A stretch of 64,000 nt of DNA from Pseudosulfitobacter pseudonitzschiae (GCF_002222635.1 NZ_CP022415.1:2852001-2916000), one strand, 5' to 3'. Shown: positions 1 to 8,622, numbered from the stretch's first letter. Notes: generated by a model from the letters alone, not told the origin. Numbers and translations are program-made.

Positions 1-1
1 G

Positions 2-379
2 CCGAACGACAACGGGCTTTCCAATGGCATCAACGGTCAACTTGGTCTGCAAAGCGGGCTTAACAGCGACACTGCGGACGCCATAGCACTGAAGGTCATC
101 AAGGGATTCACCTACATCATTGTTGTAACGGTCGACACATCGCTTGCAGGCACACCGTTTACTGTCAGAATTGGCGATCAGACGGGCACCGCCGCCGGTC
201 GTGGTGGAACATATGGAATCACGATCAGCTTTATCGCAGATGCAACCGAAACCATCTTTCTCGATGTCTCGCAATTTGGCGGCGGCGGGCGCGGTATGCG
301 TGTGGTGCTACAAAAAGTGGACGTGGCTGATCTGGATAACAGCGACTTCATCTTCAAGGTAACCTCGATACTCCGATGA
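2..379 (+). CDS. C-terminal part of an unknown protein (5' end outside window)
   Basis: An open frame with no upstream stop runs from the window edge to TGA at 377-379, giving about 125 residues of a C-terminus. It is Gly-, Thr- and Ile-rich with alternating hydrophobic residues (for example ITISFIADATETIFLDV), which suggests a beta-sandwich, and it has a GGGGRG turn. No family is recognised. It could be the end of a surface, tail-fibre-like or secreted protein, but nothing else phage-like lies nearby. Its codon use is less GC-rich than that of the genes after it. A hairpin terminator follows at 401-428, so this is a genuine gene end. Confidence 0.55.
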   Translation, partial: PNDNGLSNGINGQLGLQSGLNSDTADAIALKVIKGFTYIIVVTVDTSLAGTPFTVRIGDQTGTAAGRGGTYGITISFIADATETIFLDVSQFGGGGRGMRVVLQKVDVADLDNSDFIFKVTSILR

Positions 380-400
380 CGTCAAATATCTGCCTGTGAA

Positions 401-428
401 AAGGGGCGTCCGCAATCGAGCGCCCCTT
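401..428. terminator. Hairpin terminator between convergent genes
   Basis: An 8-bp perfect stem (AAGGGGCG at 401-408 with CGCCCCTT at 421-428) encloses a 12-nt loop. It lies between the stop of the partial gene at 379 and the stop of the convergent oxidoreductase at 444. The flanks are A-rich on one side and T-containing on the other, so it may serve both strands. Confidence 0.6.
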
Positions 429-443
429 CGAGTTTGTCGTGGT

Positions 444-1289
444 TTATACCAACGCGTCCGACACTGATTTGGACATCGGCGTAGTGTCTCGCCCAATCAA
501 TTGCGACAGATCCTTTCCATCGTGAAACAACGCCCCGCGAGATGCATCCACGTCAAAGCTGGCCAAGGCTGCGGCAAAGCCTTCGGGCAGACCGACCGAG
601 ACCAAAATCTTGGAGTATTCGTCCTGTGGCAGGTTCTGATAGGGAACCGTCTTGCCGGTCTGCGCACTTACCTCGATGGCCAGATCGGTCAGTGTATAGG
701 CGCTGTCGCCTGCCAACTCATAGGTTTTGCCGGCATGATCGCCCGAGGTCAGCACAGCCACCGCAGCAGCGGCATAATCCGCACGGGCTGCCGAACTGAT
801 GCGTCCGTCACCTGCCGACCCGACAAGCGCACCGGCCTGCACCGCACCCGCAACCGAGCCTGTATAATTCTCGGTGTACCAACCATTGCGCAAGATCGTG
901 TAGGTAAGCCCCGATGCTTTGATCAACGCCTCTGTCTCGCGGTGCTCTACGGCCAACGACATGGGTGACGTATCGGCCCGCAGCAGGCTGGTGTAAATAA
1001 TGTGCCCGACGCCAGCCGCCTTGGCCGCATCAATTACGGCGCGGTGCTGGGCGGTACGCTGGCCAATCTCGCTGCCAGAAATCAACAGCAGCTTGTCTAC
1101 GCCATCAAGTGCGGCAGCCAGTGTTTCGGGAACGTCATAGTCGGCCTCGCGCACCCTCACGCCAAGGTCAGCCGCCTTTTCCGGGCTGCGCGCCAAAGCG
1201 ACGATTTCGCCTGCGCCCCGCTTGGCCTTAAGGTCAGCGATGACCAAACGGCCCAACTGTCCGGTTGCGCCAGTTACTGCAAGTGTCAT
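444..1289 (-). CDS. NmrA-like / QorB-type NAD(P)H-dependent oxidoreductase
   Basis: The 281-aa product is an atypical short-chain dehydrogenase of the NmrA/QorB (YtfG) family, which act as NADPH quinone reductases or redox-sensing proteins. The N-terminal Rossmann motif VTGATGQLG (residues 5-13) binds the dinucleotide, and ILRNGWYTEN around residue 135 is typical of the family. The ATG at 1287-1289 is preceded by AAGGAAC. It is divergent from an HxlR regulator across a 114-bp gap holding a palindrome, the same arrangement as E. coli qorB/ytfH. It is therefore probably repressed by that regulator and induced by a reactive electrophile or quinone. The substrate is not readable from sequence. 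Confidence 0.85.
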   Translation of the reverse strand: MTLAVTGATGQLGRLVIADLKAKRGAGEIVALARSPEKAADLGVRVREADYDVPETLAAALDGVDKLLLISGSEIGQRTAQHRAVIDAAKAAGVGHIIYTSLLRADTSPMSLAVEHRETEALIKASGLTYTILRNGWYTENYTGSVAGAVQAGALVGSAGDGRISSAARADYAAAAVAVLTSGDHAGKTYELAGDSAYTLTDLAIEVSAQTGKTVPYQNLPQDEYSKILVSVGLPEGFAAALASFDVDASRGALFHDGKDLSQLIGRDTTPMSKSVSDALV

Positions 1290-1338
1290 GGGATGTTCCT
1301 TTTGATGTTATGCGTTGCCCCACCAGAGCTAGACTATT

Positions 1339-1357
1339 TACTTACGAAAAGTAAGTA
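1339..1357. promoter_or_regulatory. Palindromic operator, probable HxlR-family binding site
   Basis: A perfect inverted repeat, TACTTAC (1339-1345), 5-nt spacer, GTAAGTA (1351-1357), lies in the divergent gap between the QorB-like gene and the HxlR regulator. A further half-site-like TGTAAGTG lies at 1368-1375. Location and symmetry fit a dimeric winged-helix regulator controlling both genes. The match to HxlR is inferred from position. Confidence 0.6.
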
Positions 1358-1403
1358 CGTACATAAATGTAAGTGAAGGATTTCTGAGACACGGAGCGCC
1401 GCC

Positions 1404-1808
1404 ATGACCGAACACACCCCCGCCCTGACCCCCGAGCCTTTGTCCGAACGCGTAAGGCGCGGCGATCTGATGGCGGTACAATGCCCGTCACGCGATGTAC
1501 TGAAGCATGTGACCAGCCGCTGGGGCGTTCTGGCATTGATGGCGCTTGACGATAACACCCTACGCTTTAGCGCCCTGCGCCAGCAGATTGGCGGCGTCAG
1601 TGAAAGAATGCTGGCCCAGACCCTGCAAGCGCTGGCCGCCGACGGTTTCGTTGATCGCGTGTCCTTTGATGTGGTGCCGCCACATGTGGAATACAGCCTG
1701 ACCCCGCTGGGCCGCGAAGTGGCCGAAAAGGTGCGCGGGCTAGCTGACTGGATCGAGGTATCAATGCCACGGATCACCGAGGCACAGCAGGCACGCAAAA
1801 AGGATTAA
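1404..1808 (+). CDS. HxlR-family winged-helix transcriptional regulator
   Basis: The 134-aa protein carries the HxlR winged-helix fold. It has the characteristic Cys near the N-terminus (QCPSRDVLKHVTSRWGVL, about residues 31-48), which in several homologues senses oxidants or electrophiles, then the recognition region FSALRQQIGGVSERML and the wing ending in YSLTPLG. It reads away from the QorB-like gene and probably controls both that gene and itself. Its stop overlaps the convergent L,D-transpeptidase stop by 4 bases. Confidence 0.88.
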   Translation: MTEHTPALTPEPLSERVRRGDLMAVQCPSRDVLKHVTSRWGVLALMALDDNTLRFSALRQQIGGVSERMLAQTLQALAADGFVDRVSFDVVPPHVEYSLTPLGREVAEKVRGLADWIEVSMPRITEAQQARKKD

Positions 1809-2380
1809 TTCGCCAACGGCATCCATCGGGCTGCGATGGTTATCGGTGTTCCGTCTGGCGTATGGGCCCAGATCTCGCGCATTTCGCGGTTGGTTACGGC
1901 AATGCAGCCATCCGTCCAGTTCATCAACAGATGTAATCCGCCGATAAAACCCCATCCGTTCGGCAATCCGTGGATCATGATATTACTTCCGGGATCGTAA
2001 CCAGCCTGCAACGCACGCGCGCGATCCCCAATTTCGGGATAGGAGATGTGCAGGCTCAGGTGCGCAACTGATCGCGGATTGCGCCAGTCAATCCGATACG
2101 CGCCTTCTGGCGTCCGCTCGTCACCTTCTTGCTGCTTGGGGCCGTCATTCCAACGCGCACCCATCGCGATGTTGTAGGATTTCATCACGTTTCCATCTCG
2201 CAGCAGATATAGTATCCTGTCCGCTTTCGAGACGATGATCTGATCGGCCAAAAACTCGACCTGCACGAACGCAGGAACCGTCGCCCAAGGCAGTCGAGCC
2301 ATCACCTTGGTATAGCTGAACGCCGCGATCACAATCAGCACAAGCACCAACAAAGCACGAACCAAAATACGACGTTTCAA
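1805..2380 (-). CDS. L,D-transpeptidase (YkuD domain), membrane anchored
   Basis: The 191-aa protein has one N-terminal membrane segment (about residues 5-22) followed by a YkuD catalytic domain. It ends in the active-site pattern IMIHG...TDGCIAV, with the nucleophilic Cys in DGC. This family forms 3-3 peptidoglycan cross-links or attaches envelope proteins to peptidoglycan in the periplasm. The chosen start is a TTG at 2378-2380 because a strong GGAGGA lies about 6 nt upstream. The next upstream in-frame start, a TTG at 2401, would place that Shine-Dalgarno inside the coding region. It is monocistronic, convergent with the HxlR gene. Confidence 0.85.
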   Translation of the reverse strand: MKRRILVRALLVLVLIVIAAFSYTKVMARLPWATVPAFVQVEFLADQIIVSKADRILYLLRDGNVMKSYNIAMGARWNDGPKQQEGDERTPEGAYRIDWRNPRSVAHLSLHISYPEIGDRARALQAGYDPGSNIMIHGLPNGWGFIGGLHLLMNWTDGCIAVTNREMREIWAHTPDGTPITIAARWMPLAN

Positions 2381-2463
2381 ATGGTTTCCTCCGATCACCA
2401 ATTGGAACTATAGCGGAATACATCACCACAGCAATGTCCGGAGACCACCCGCCCCAAACGCAA

Positions 2464-2490
2464 AAAGGGCGCCCTACTTGGGCGCCCTTT
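2464..2490. terminator. Strong hairpin terminator after clpB
   Basis: An 11-bp perfect stem (2464-2474 with 2480-2490, core GGGCGCCC) has a 5-nt loop. Read on the minus strand it lies just past the clpB stop at 2509 and ends in a T-run. It separates clpB from the L,D-transpeptidase gene downstream. Confidence 0.85.
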
Positions 2491-2508
2491 GCTGTTTCGT
2501 GATATGGC

Positions 2509-5124
2509 TCAGTGAACCACAGCGTCGTCCGGTCTGGGCCGGTTGGTCCCGCCAACACGGTCACCAATAATCAGCCCCTCGCTGCCAGCCGTGACGGGGA
2601 TCGTGTCGCCGTCCATGACATCCCCGGCCAGCAACATCTCGGCCAGCGGGTTTTGCAGCGTGTTCTGGATCACCCGTTTCAACGGACGCGCCCCGAACAC
2701 CGGATCATAGCCTTCGTCAGCCAGCCACTTGCGTGCGCTGTCGTCCAGATCCAGCGATATCTTGCGCGCAGCAAGACGTTTCAGCAAACGCGCCATCTGG
2801 ATATCGACGATACCATCCATGTTATCACGGCTGAGGCGATCAAAGATGATCGTTTCGTCCAGACGGTTCAGGAACTCGGGGCGGAAATGTGCCCGTACCG
2901 CGTCCATCACGTCGCGTTTGGCCCCGGCCATGTCACCGCCTTCGGGCAGTTGGCTGAGCGCCTGTGCGCCGAGGTTGCTGGTCAGGACGATCAGTGTCTG
3001 CTTGAAGTCGACCTTGCGGCCCTGACCATCGGTCAGCACCCCGTCGTCAAGGACCTGCAACAGCACGTTGAACACATCCGGGTGCGCCTTTTCGACCTCG
3101 TCGAACAACACGACCTGATAGGGTCGGCGCCGCACCGCTTCGGTCAGGACGCCGCCTTCGTCATAGCCGACATAGCCCGGAGGGGCCCCGATCAGACGCG
3201 CGACGCTGTGTTTTTCCATGAACTCCGACATATCCAGACGCACCATCGCGTTGTCGTCGTCGAACAGGAAATTTGCCACGGCCTTGGTCAACTCGGTCTT
3301 GCCGACGCCAGTTGGTCCGAGGAACAGAAAACTGCCCAGAGGACGGTTTTCGTCGTTCAGACCGGCCCGCGCTCGGCGCACCGCATTGGCCACCGCGTGC
3401 ACGGCGCTGTCCTGACCCACCACACGGCTGTGCAACTGGTCTTCCATGCGCAACAGCTTGTCACGTTCGCCTTCCAGCATCCGCGACGTCGGGATACCGG
3501 TCCAGCGCTCGACGACGCTGGCGATCTGTTCAGGGCGCACGGTGTCGGCGGTCTTGGCGTCCGCCTCGGTCGCGTCCAGCGTTTCAAGCTGGCGCTCCAG
3601 TTGCGGGATCACACCATAAGACAGCTCGCCCGCCTTTGCCAGATTGCCCTCGCGCTTGGCGATGTCCAGATCGGCACGCGCACGGTCCAGCTGTTCCTTG
3701 ATACCCTGCGCCGAGGCGATGGCATCGCGGTTGGTCTGCCACTGCGCCGTCATTTCGGCGCTTTGATCCTGCAGATCGGCAAGATCCTTTTCCAGCGTTC
3801 CAAGACGGTCCTTGCTGGCCGCGTCATCCTCGGCGCGCAGAGCTTCGGCCTCGATCTGCAATTGCAGGATCTGTCGGTCGATCGCATCGAGCTCTTCGGG
3901 CTTGCTGTCGACTTCCATGCGCAGACGGCTGGCCGCCTCGTCCACCAGGTCGATGGCCTTGTCCGGCAGGAAACGGTCGGTGATATAGCGATGGCTCAGC
4001 GTTGCCGCTGCGACCAAGGCGCTGTCACTGACCCGCACCCCGTGGTGCATCTCGTATTTTTCCTTGATGCCGCGCAGAATGCTGATCGTGTCTTCGACCG
4101 TGGGTTCCTGCACCATCACGGGCTGGAACCGGCGGGCCAATGCCGCGTCTTTTTCCACATATTTGCGGTATTCAGTCAGCGTGGTCGCACCGATGCAGTG
4201 CAATTCACCCCGCGCCAGCGCCGGTTTGATCAGGTTGGCCGCATCCATCGCGCCATCGGCCTTGCCCGCGCCAACCAGCGTGTGCATTTCGTCGATGAAC
4301 AGGATGATCTCGCCCGCAGCATCGGTGACTTCGTTCAGGACCGCCTTCAGACGTTCCTCGAACTCGCCACGATACTTGGCTCCGGCGATCAGCGCGCCCA
4401 TGTCCAGCGCCAGCAACTTCTTGTTGCGCAGGCTTTCGGGCACGTCGCGGTTGATGATGCGCAAAGCCAGACCTTCGGCAATCGCGGTTTTACCCACGCC
4501 CGGTTCCCCGATCAGAACAGGGTTGTTCTTGGTCCGGCGGCTGAGCACCTGCATCGTGCGGCGAATTTCCTCGTCGCGGCCGATGATCGGGTCGATCTTG
4601 CCTTGCTTGGCCCGCTCGGTCAGGTCGGTGCTGTATTTCTCCAACGCTTCATAGCTGTCCTCGGCACTGGCTGAATCTGCCGTGCGCCCCTTGCGGATGT
4701 CGTTGATCGCCGAATTCAGCGCCTGCGCCGTGACTTCGCCCTGTTCAAGCGCCATCTTGGCACCGGATTTGACCATGCACAGCGCCATCAGGATACGCTC
4801 GACCGGCACAAAGCTGTCGCCCGCCTTCTTGGCCAGCGCTTCGGCCTCGGCCAGAACCTTGGCCGTGTTGTTATCCAGATAGACCTGCGCCGCTTCGCCG
4901 GTGACGCGGGGCATCTTGTCCAACGACAAGGTCAGCGCTTCGGTCACGCGGGCGGGCTTCCCACCGGCCCGTCCGATCAGATTGCTGGCCAACCCCTGAT
5001 CATCATCCATCAATGCTTTCAATATGTGCTCGGGCGCCAGACGCTGATGGCTTTCCCGTGTGGCGATCGTCTGCGCTGCTTGCACGAAACCGCGCGACCG
5101 CTCTGTGAACTTGGACAAGTCCAT
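2509..5124 (-). CDS. clpB: ClpB, ATP-dependent disaggregase (Hsp100)
   Basis: The 871-aa protein matches ClpB in length and order: N-terminal double repeat ([13 protein letters not shown] start), first AAA+ module with GEPGVGKT near residue 205, a long coiled-coil M domain around 410-530, second AAA+ module with GPTGVGKT near 605, and a C-terminal D2 domain. With DnaK it resolubilises aggregated proteins in the cytoplasm. The ATG at 5122-5124 has AAGGAGA 7 nt upstream. A longer frame to 5229 is rejected because a heat-shock promoter lies across that extension. A strong terminator follows. Confidence 0.97.
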   Translation of the reverse strand: MDLSKFTERSRGFVQAAQTIATRESHQRLAPEHILKALMDDDQGLASNLIGRAGGKPARVTEALTLSLDKMPRVTGEAAQVYLDNNTAKVLAEAEALAKKAGDSFVPVERILMALCMVKSGAKMALEQGEVTAQALNSAINDIRKGRTADSASAEDSYEALEKYSTDLTERAKQGKIDPIIGRDEEIRRTMQVLSRRTKNNPVLIGEPGVGKTAIAEGLALRIINRDVPESLRNKKLLALDMGALIAGAKYRGEFEERLKAVLNEVTDAAGEIILFIDEMHTLVGAGKADGAMDAANLIKPALARGELHCIGATTLTEYRKYVEKDAALARRFQPVMVQEPTVEDTISILRGIKEKYEMHHGVRVSDSALVAAATLSHRYITDRFLPDKAIDLVDEAASRLRMEVDSKPEELDAIDRQILQLQIEAEALRAEDDAASKDRLGTLEKDLADLQDQSAEMTAQWQTNRDAIASAQGIKEQLDRARADLDIAKREGNLAKAGELSYGVIPQLERQLETLDATEADAKTADTVRPEQIASVVERWTGIPTSRMLEGERDKLLRMEDQLHSRVVGQDSAVHAVANAVRRARAGLNDENRPLGSFLFLGPTGVGKTELTKAVANFLFDDDNAMVRLDMSEFMEKHSVARLIGAPPGYVGYDEGGVLTEAVRRRPYQVVLFDEVEKAHPDVFNVLLQVLDDGVLTDGQGRKVDFKQTLIVLTSNLGAQALSQLPEGGDMAGAKRDVMDAVRAHFRPEFLNRLDETIIFDRLSRDNMDGIVDIQMARLLKRLAARKISLDLDDSARKWLADEGYDPVFGARPLKRVIQNTLQNPLAEMLLAGDVMDGDTIPVTAGSEGLIIGDRVGGTNRPRPDDAVVH

Positions 5125-5207
5125 AGATATTCTCCTTTGTAAAAGCGCCCCGATAATGCCGCGTGCCTGACTATGCAGCACACGCAACGGTGAAGGGCCT
5201 TGATCCC

Positions 5208-5237
5208 AATTTGGGCACCCCGAGATCATCGTTCAAG
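5208..5237 (-). promoter_or_regulatory. Probable RpoH (sigma-32) heat-shock promoter of clpB
   Basis: Read on the minus strand, CTTGAA (5232-5237) is followed after 16 nt by CCCAAATT (5208-5215), close to the alphaproteobacterial heat-shock consensus. Transcription would start near 5200, leaving a leader of roughly 75 nt before the clpB ATG. Confidence 0.6.
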
Positions 5238-5381
5238 ATTTCGTTAGATAGAAATCGCCGGTTTTGCGCCAAGGTCGGTTTACAGGGATGCCTGATCCCC
5301 GCCCGTCGCTGTGTAGCACCGAAATAGACGCAGCCGCCCATCCCACAAGGAATCTACAGCAATCGCTTCGATAATAATCAC

Positions 5382-5400
5382 TATAAGTCAATGACTTATA
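5382..5400. promoter_or_regulatory. Perfect 9-1-9 palindrome upstream of a small gene
   Basis: TATAAGTCA (5382-5390), a central A, then TGACTTATA (5392-5400) form a perfect 19-bp palindrome in an AT-rich stretch, 76 bp before the ATG of the downstream gene. It could be an operator for a dimeric regulator or overlap the promoter. The 351-bp gap 5125-5475 otherwise holds only the clpB promoter and nothing else recognised. Confidence 0.5.
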
Positions 5401-5475
5401 AAGAGCCACTCACTCATGAAACAAAAACTACATATGAAACGTTTATTATCTACAAGACAACAAACAGGTGTCAGA

Positions 5476-5790
5476 ATGCAACATCCGGTTGAGCTAAACA
5501 GCGTGATCTACAATGCAACGACGCAAAGTTTCGAAGCATTGGTCACAGTCCACGCGCCCCAAGGTGCGCGCAAGTATGCGTGCGCCATCGATGCACCGAT
5601 CACAATGACATACGCCAATGCGGCTTCGGGCCTCGCAACGCAGGCGCTGCGGCGTCATGCGGGACCGCACGGCCTGTCGTCTTCTTCTACTTTGACCGAC
5701 GCGCAGAACCGAGCCCGTGCGGGCAAGTTCCAAACGCGCCAGAACGTGAAAATGAACCCCATTGCTATGCTGCGTCGCCTCGCTGCATAG
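5476..5790 (+). CDS. Small conserved-looking protein of unknown function
   Basis: The 104-aa product begins MQHPVELNSVIYN. The first half has a beta-strand-rich pattern (SFEALVTVHAPQGARKYACAI) and the second half is Ala/Arg-rich and helical. No signal peptide or membrane segment is visible, and no named domain is recognised. The ATG at 5476 is preferred over 5416 because AGGTG lies 7 nt upstream and the 20-residue extension has a different, lower-GC composition. It is followed by an intrinsic terminator and is transcribed separately from pyrF. The palindrome at 5382-5400 may regulate it. Confidence 0.6.
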   Translation: MQHPVELNSVIYNATTQSFEALVTVHAPQGARKYACAIDAPITMTYANAASGLATQALRRHAGPHGLSSSSTLTDAQNRARAGKFQTRQNVKMNPIAMLRRLAA

Positions 5791-5883
5791 CATAGCGGCT
5801 TGGTCGAATGTGTAATCTGTCCCCGCACATTTGACGCCGCGCTTCCAGAGACATGTGCCTGCCTGCTAGGTCTCTGATGCTCT

Positions 5884-5917
5884 GCCCGGATGCGCTTTTG
5901 GCCATCCGGGCTTTTTT
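5884..5917 (+). terminator. Rho-independent terminator
   Basis: An 8-bp stem, GCCCGGAT (5884-5891) with ATCCGGGC (5904-5911), is followed directly by six T residues. It ends the transcript of the small gene at 5476 before pyrF. Confidence 0.9.
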
Positions 5918-5996
5918 GCCGACATGCGCCGCCCCGCAGACTTGCCGCAAGCAGCCCATTCGCGCTAAGCGCTTCACAGCGCAAAGGAGCCCGCAC

Positions 5997-6695
5997 ATGA
6001 CCCAATCGCCCAATGACCGCCTGATCGTCGCCCTTGATGTTCCAAATGCCATCGCCGGACTGAAACTGGCGCAGGATCTTGGCGACGCCGTGACGTTTTA
6101 TAAAATCGGACTGGGAATGCTGACAGGCGGCGGGCTGGGGCTGGCAAACGAGTTGAAGCAGGAACAGGGCAAGCGCATCTTTCTTGACATGAAACTGTTC
6201 GACATCGGCGCCACCGTCGAGGCGGCGGTGCGGGGACTGGCGCAATTCGAACTGGATTTCCTGACCGTGCACGGCGACCCGCACGTGGTCCGCGCCGCCA
6301 AAGAGGGCGCTTCCGGGACGGACATGAAAATCCTCGCGGTCACTATCCTGACCTCGCTGGACCGCGCCGATCTGGACGACAGCCTGATCAAGGACGGCAC
6401 CACCGCCGATCTGGTGGTCGAACGGGCAGGCCGCGCATTTGAAGCAGGGGCCGACGGTATCATCGCCTCGCCGCAAGAGGCTGCGATGATCCGCGCCTTG
6501 CCCGAAGCAGCGAACCGCCTGATCGTCACACCCGGCGTGCGTCCTGCGGGGGCCGACTTGGGTGATCAGAAACGCGTGGCGACACCGGCACAGGCGATCA
6601 CCGACGGGGCAGATCACATCGTTGTCGGACGTCCCATTTGGGCCGCAGCCAACCCCACCCAAGCAGCAAAAGACATCCTCGCCAGCCTGCCGTGA
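5997..6695 (+). CDS. pyrF: Orotidine 5'-phosphate decarboxylase
   Basis: The 232-aa protein converts OMP to UMP, the last step of de novo pyrimidine synthesis, in the cytoplasm. The N-terminus LIVALDVP and the catalytic FLDMKLFDIG (about residues 59-68, with the Lys and Asp of the DxKxxD tetrad) identify it. The C-terminal VTPGVRP and VVGRPIW form the phosphate-binding part. The ATG at 5997 has AAAGGAG 8 nt upstream. The longer frame to 5853 crosses the preceding terminator and is rejected. Confidence 0.97.
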   Translation: MTQSPNDRLIVALDVPNAIAGLKLAQDLGDAVTFYKIGLGMLTGGGLGLANELKQEQGKRIFLDMKLFDIGATVEAAVRGLAQFELDFLTVHGDPHVVRAAKEGASGTDMKILAVTILTSLDRADLDDSLIKDGTTADLVVERAGRAFEAGADGIIASPQEAAMIRALPEAANRLIVTPGVRPAGADLGDQKRVATPAQAITDGADHIVVGRPIWAAANPTQAAKDILASLP

Positions 6696-6789
6696 CAGCA
6701 CAGAATGTGGGAAATTTGGCACAGGCCACAGCATATAGGACGGGTCAGGATTTCCTTACTCGCGCAAAACGCGAAAACTGGGTATGTAA

Positions 6790-6874
6790 TATGACAGGTG
6801 ATACTCCCCGACGAACTGGTTCTTCCTGAAGTTCGTCACCTCCCCCCGCTCATTTTGCGGGGGGCCTTTCTTTT
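6790..6874 (+). ncRNA. Candidate trans-acting small RNA with anti-Shine-Dalgarno loops
   Basis: Downstream of pyrF, an 8-bp hairpin (GACGAACT at 6810-6817 with AGTTCGTC at 6830-6837) exposes a 12-nt loop containing TTCTTCCT. A single-stranded ACCTCC follows, then a terminator hairpin (6842-6864) and a T-rich tail. Two C/U-rich anti-Shine-Dalgarno stretches next to an intrinsic terminator are the hallmark of alphaproteobacterial trans-acting sRNAs such as the alpha-r8/MmgR (Rfam suhB) type. Membership is a guess from architecture. The 5' end is estimated from the TATGTAAT at 6783-6790 as a possible -10. It could alternatively be only the pyrF 3' UTR. Confidence 0.5.
6842..6864 (+). terminator. 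Intrinsic terminator (end of candidate sRNA or pyrF transcript)
   Basis: The stem is CCCCCCGC (6842-6849) with GCGGGGGG (6857-6864) and a 7-nt loop, followed by CCTTTCTTTT. It lies just before the convergent Nudix gene stop at 6889. Confidence 0.85.
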
Positions 6875-6888
6875 GAATATCAGCTTTC

Positions 6889-7317
6889 TCACACTTCAAA
6901 CGCATCTCCCGCAGTACCTGACAGAAACAGCGCCAACCGCGTCTGAAACTGCGGCACGGCTTTGGGATGGGCGATAAATATCTGTGGCGCCATCAACTGC
7001 CAGCTCTGGCCTTCGTCCCCCAGAACAATCCGCCCTCCTGCCTCTTGCGGCAGATGACCTGCAAAGAACCATTTGTCGCCATCATCCTCGATAAACCGCT
7101 TGCCCCAACTCACAGCTTCTGCCGGAACATTCAGCCCCAGTTCCTCGCTGGTTTCGCGCAACGCGCAGGCCAGCGGGCTTTCATCGCCCTCGCGTCCGCC
7201 ACCGGGCAGGTCCAGATAATCAGGCCACGGAATGCCGGCAATATCGTCGCGCCGGATCACCGCCAGCCGTGCACCAATAAAAAGCGCCAGCTTGGCGCCT
7301 GCAAATAGCATGTTCAT
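6889..7317 (-). CDS. Nudix hydrolase
   Basis: The 142-aa protein carries a complete Nudix box, with G-x5-E-x7-RE-x-x-EE-x-G-L visible at about residues 40-62 (ending RETSEELGL). It hydrolyses a nucleoside diphosphate linked to another moiety using Mg2+ or Mn2+. The substrate cannot be read from sequence. It stands alone, convergent with pyrF and divergent from dinB. A second ATG 6 nt downstream is equally possible as start. Confidence 0.88.
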   Translation of the reverse strand: MNMLFAGAKLALFIGARLAVIRRDDIAGIPWPDYLDLPGGGREGDESPLACALRETSEELGLNVPAEAVSWGKRFIEDDGDKWFFAGHLPQEAGGRIVLGDEGQSWQLMAPQIFIAHPKAVPQFQTRLALFLSGTAGDAFEV

Positions 7318-7368
7318 TCCCGCATTCCCGCGCTAAACTGGCCCCCACTCTAGCACAGATGCAATGCC

Positions 7369-8622
7369 ATGCCTGCCCTTTGCCGAGACTGCCTGCACCA
7401 ATTCGACACCGCACGCCGCTGCCCGGCCTGCGCCAGTCCGCGTGTCGTCGCACACCCCGAACTCGACAGTCTGTGTATTGCCCACATGGATTGCGACGCC
7501 TTCTATGCCTCGGTCGAAAAGCGCGACAATCCCGACCTTGAGGGCAAGCCGGTGATTATCGGCGGCGGCAGGCGCGGTGTCGTCTCCACCGCTTGCTATG
7601 TCGCACGCATTCGCGGTGTGCGCTCGGCTATGCCGATGTTTCAGGCGCTCAAGCTGTGCCCCGATGCGATCATCGTCAAACCGCGCATGGCCGCCTACGT
7701 CGAAGCGTCCCGTGCCATTCGCGCGATGATGGAGGACCTGACCCCCGCCATCCAGCCCCTTTCACTGGACGAAGCGTTCATGGACCTTGGTGGCACGCAA
7801 CGCCTGCACGGCGCACCGCCCGCAGTCATGCTGGCACGGCTGATCCAGCGAATGCGCACCGAATTGGGCCTGACTGGTTCAATCGGCCTGTCGCACAACA
7901 AATTTCTGGCCAAAATCGCCTCTGACCTGGACAAACCGCACGGGTTTTCGGTAATCGGCAAGGCCGAAACAGAAAGCTTTCTGCATGATAAGCCAGTGCG
8001 CCTGATCTGGGGTGTTGGCCACGCGGCACAAGCGTCTCTGGACAAGGCAGGGATACGCAGTTTTGCAGACCTCAAACGCTGGGACCAGCAGGATCTGCTC
8101 GCCCGTTTCGGCGCGATGGGCGATCGGCTGTGGCACCTGGCACGCGGCATCGACGCGCGGCGGGTGACAGCCCACGAGCCGATGAAATCAATTTCAAACG
8201 AAACCACCTTCAACGACGACACCGCCGATCCCGACATTCTTGACGGCCATTTGTGGCGCATGGCTGAAAAGGTGGCAGATCGCGCCAAAGCCAAAGATCT
8301 GGCGGGCCGCGTCGTCACCCTGAAACTCAAACGTGCGAACCACACCACGCTGACGCGGCGCCTGTCCTTGCACAGCCCGACGCAAATGGCCGATACCATC
8401 TATCGCACCGCCCGCGCCCTGTTCGAGCAGGTCGGCAACGAAGGCCCCTACCGTTTGCTGGGCTGCGGCATCTCGGATCTTGTAAACGCAGACCGGGCCG
8501 ACACCGAAGGCGACCTGCTGGACCCCGACAAAGCCAAGCGCAGTCAGGCTGAACGCGCCACGGACCAGATTCGTAGCCGCTTTGGCCCTGATGCAATCGT
8601 TAAAGGCCGCGCGCTACGCTGA
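7369..8622 (+). CDS. dinB: DNA polymerase IV (Y-family translesion polymerase)
   Basis: The 417-aa Y-family polymerase has catalytic motif HMDCDAFYASVE (about residues 39-50), SLDEAF (about 132-137) with the metal-binding Asp-Glu, then thumb and little-finger domains. It performs error-prone bypass of DNA lesions. An N-terminal extension contains two CxxC pairs (CRDC and CPAC), a small zinc-ribbon-like module seen in some alphaproteobacterial DinB proteins. No clear Shine-Dalgarno precedes the ATG at 7369, and other ATGs lie close, so the first residues are uncertain. Its stop abuts the convergent nitroreductase stop with no gap. Confidence 0.93.
   Translation: MPALCRDCLHQFDTARRCPACASPRVVAHPELDSLCIAHMDCDAFYASVEKRDNPDLEGKPVIIGGGRRGVVSTACYVARIRGVRSAMPMFQALKLCPDAIIVKPRMAAYVEASRAIRAMMEDLTPAIQPLSLDEAFMDLGGTQRLHGAPPAVMLARLIQRMRTELGLTGSIGLSHNKFLAKIASDLDKPHGFSVIGKAETESFLHDKPVRLIWGVGHAAQASLDKAGIRSFADLKRWDQQDLLARFGAMGDRLWHLARGIDARRVTAHEPMKSISNETTFNDDTADPDILDGHLWRMAEKVADRAKAKDLAGRVVTLKLKRANHTTLTRRLSLHSPTQMADTIYRTARALFEQVGNEGPYRLLGCGISDLVNADRADTEGDLLDPDKAKRSQAERATDQIRSRFGPDAIVKGRALR

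Noticed and set aside
2512-4674. 720-residue open frame antisense to clpB on the plus strand
   Set aside because: It lies wholly opposite clpB, has a codon pattern expected from the complement of a high-GC gene, no domain, no Shine-Dalgarno and is Arg/Gln/His-rich.
6791-6829. 12-residue peptide MTGDTPRRTGSS after pyrF
   Set aside because: No Shine-Dalgarno and it overlaps the hairpin of the candidate sRNA; more likely chance.
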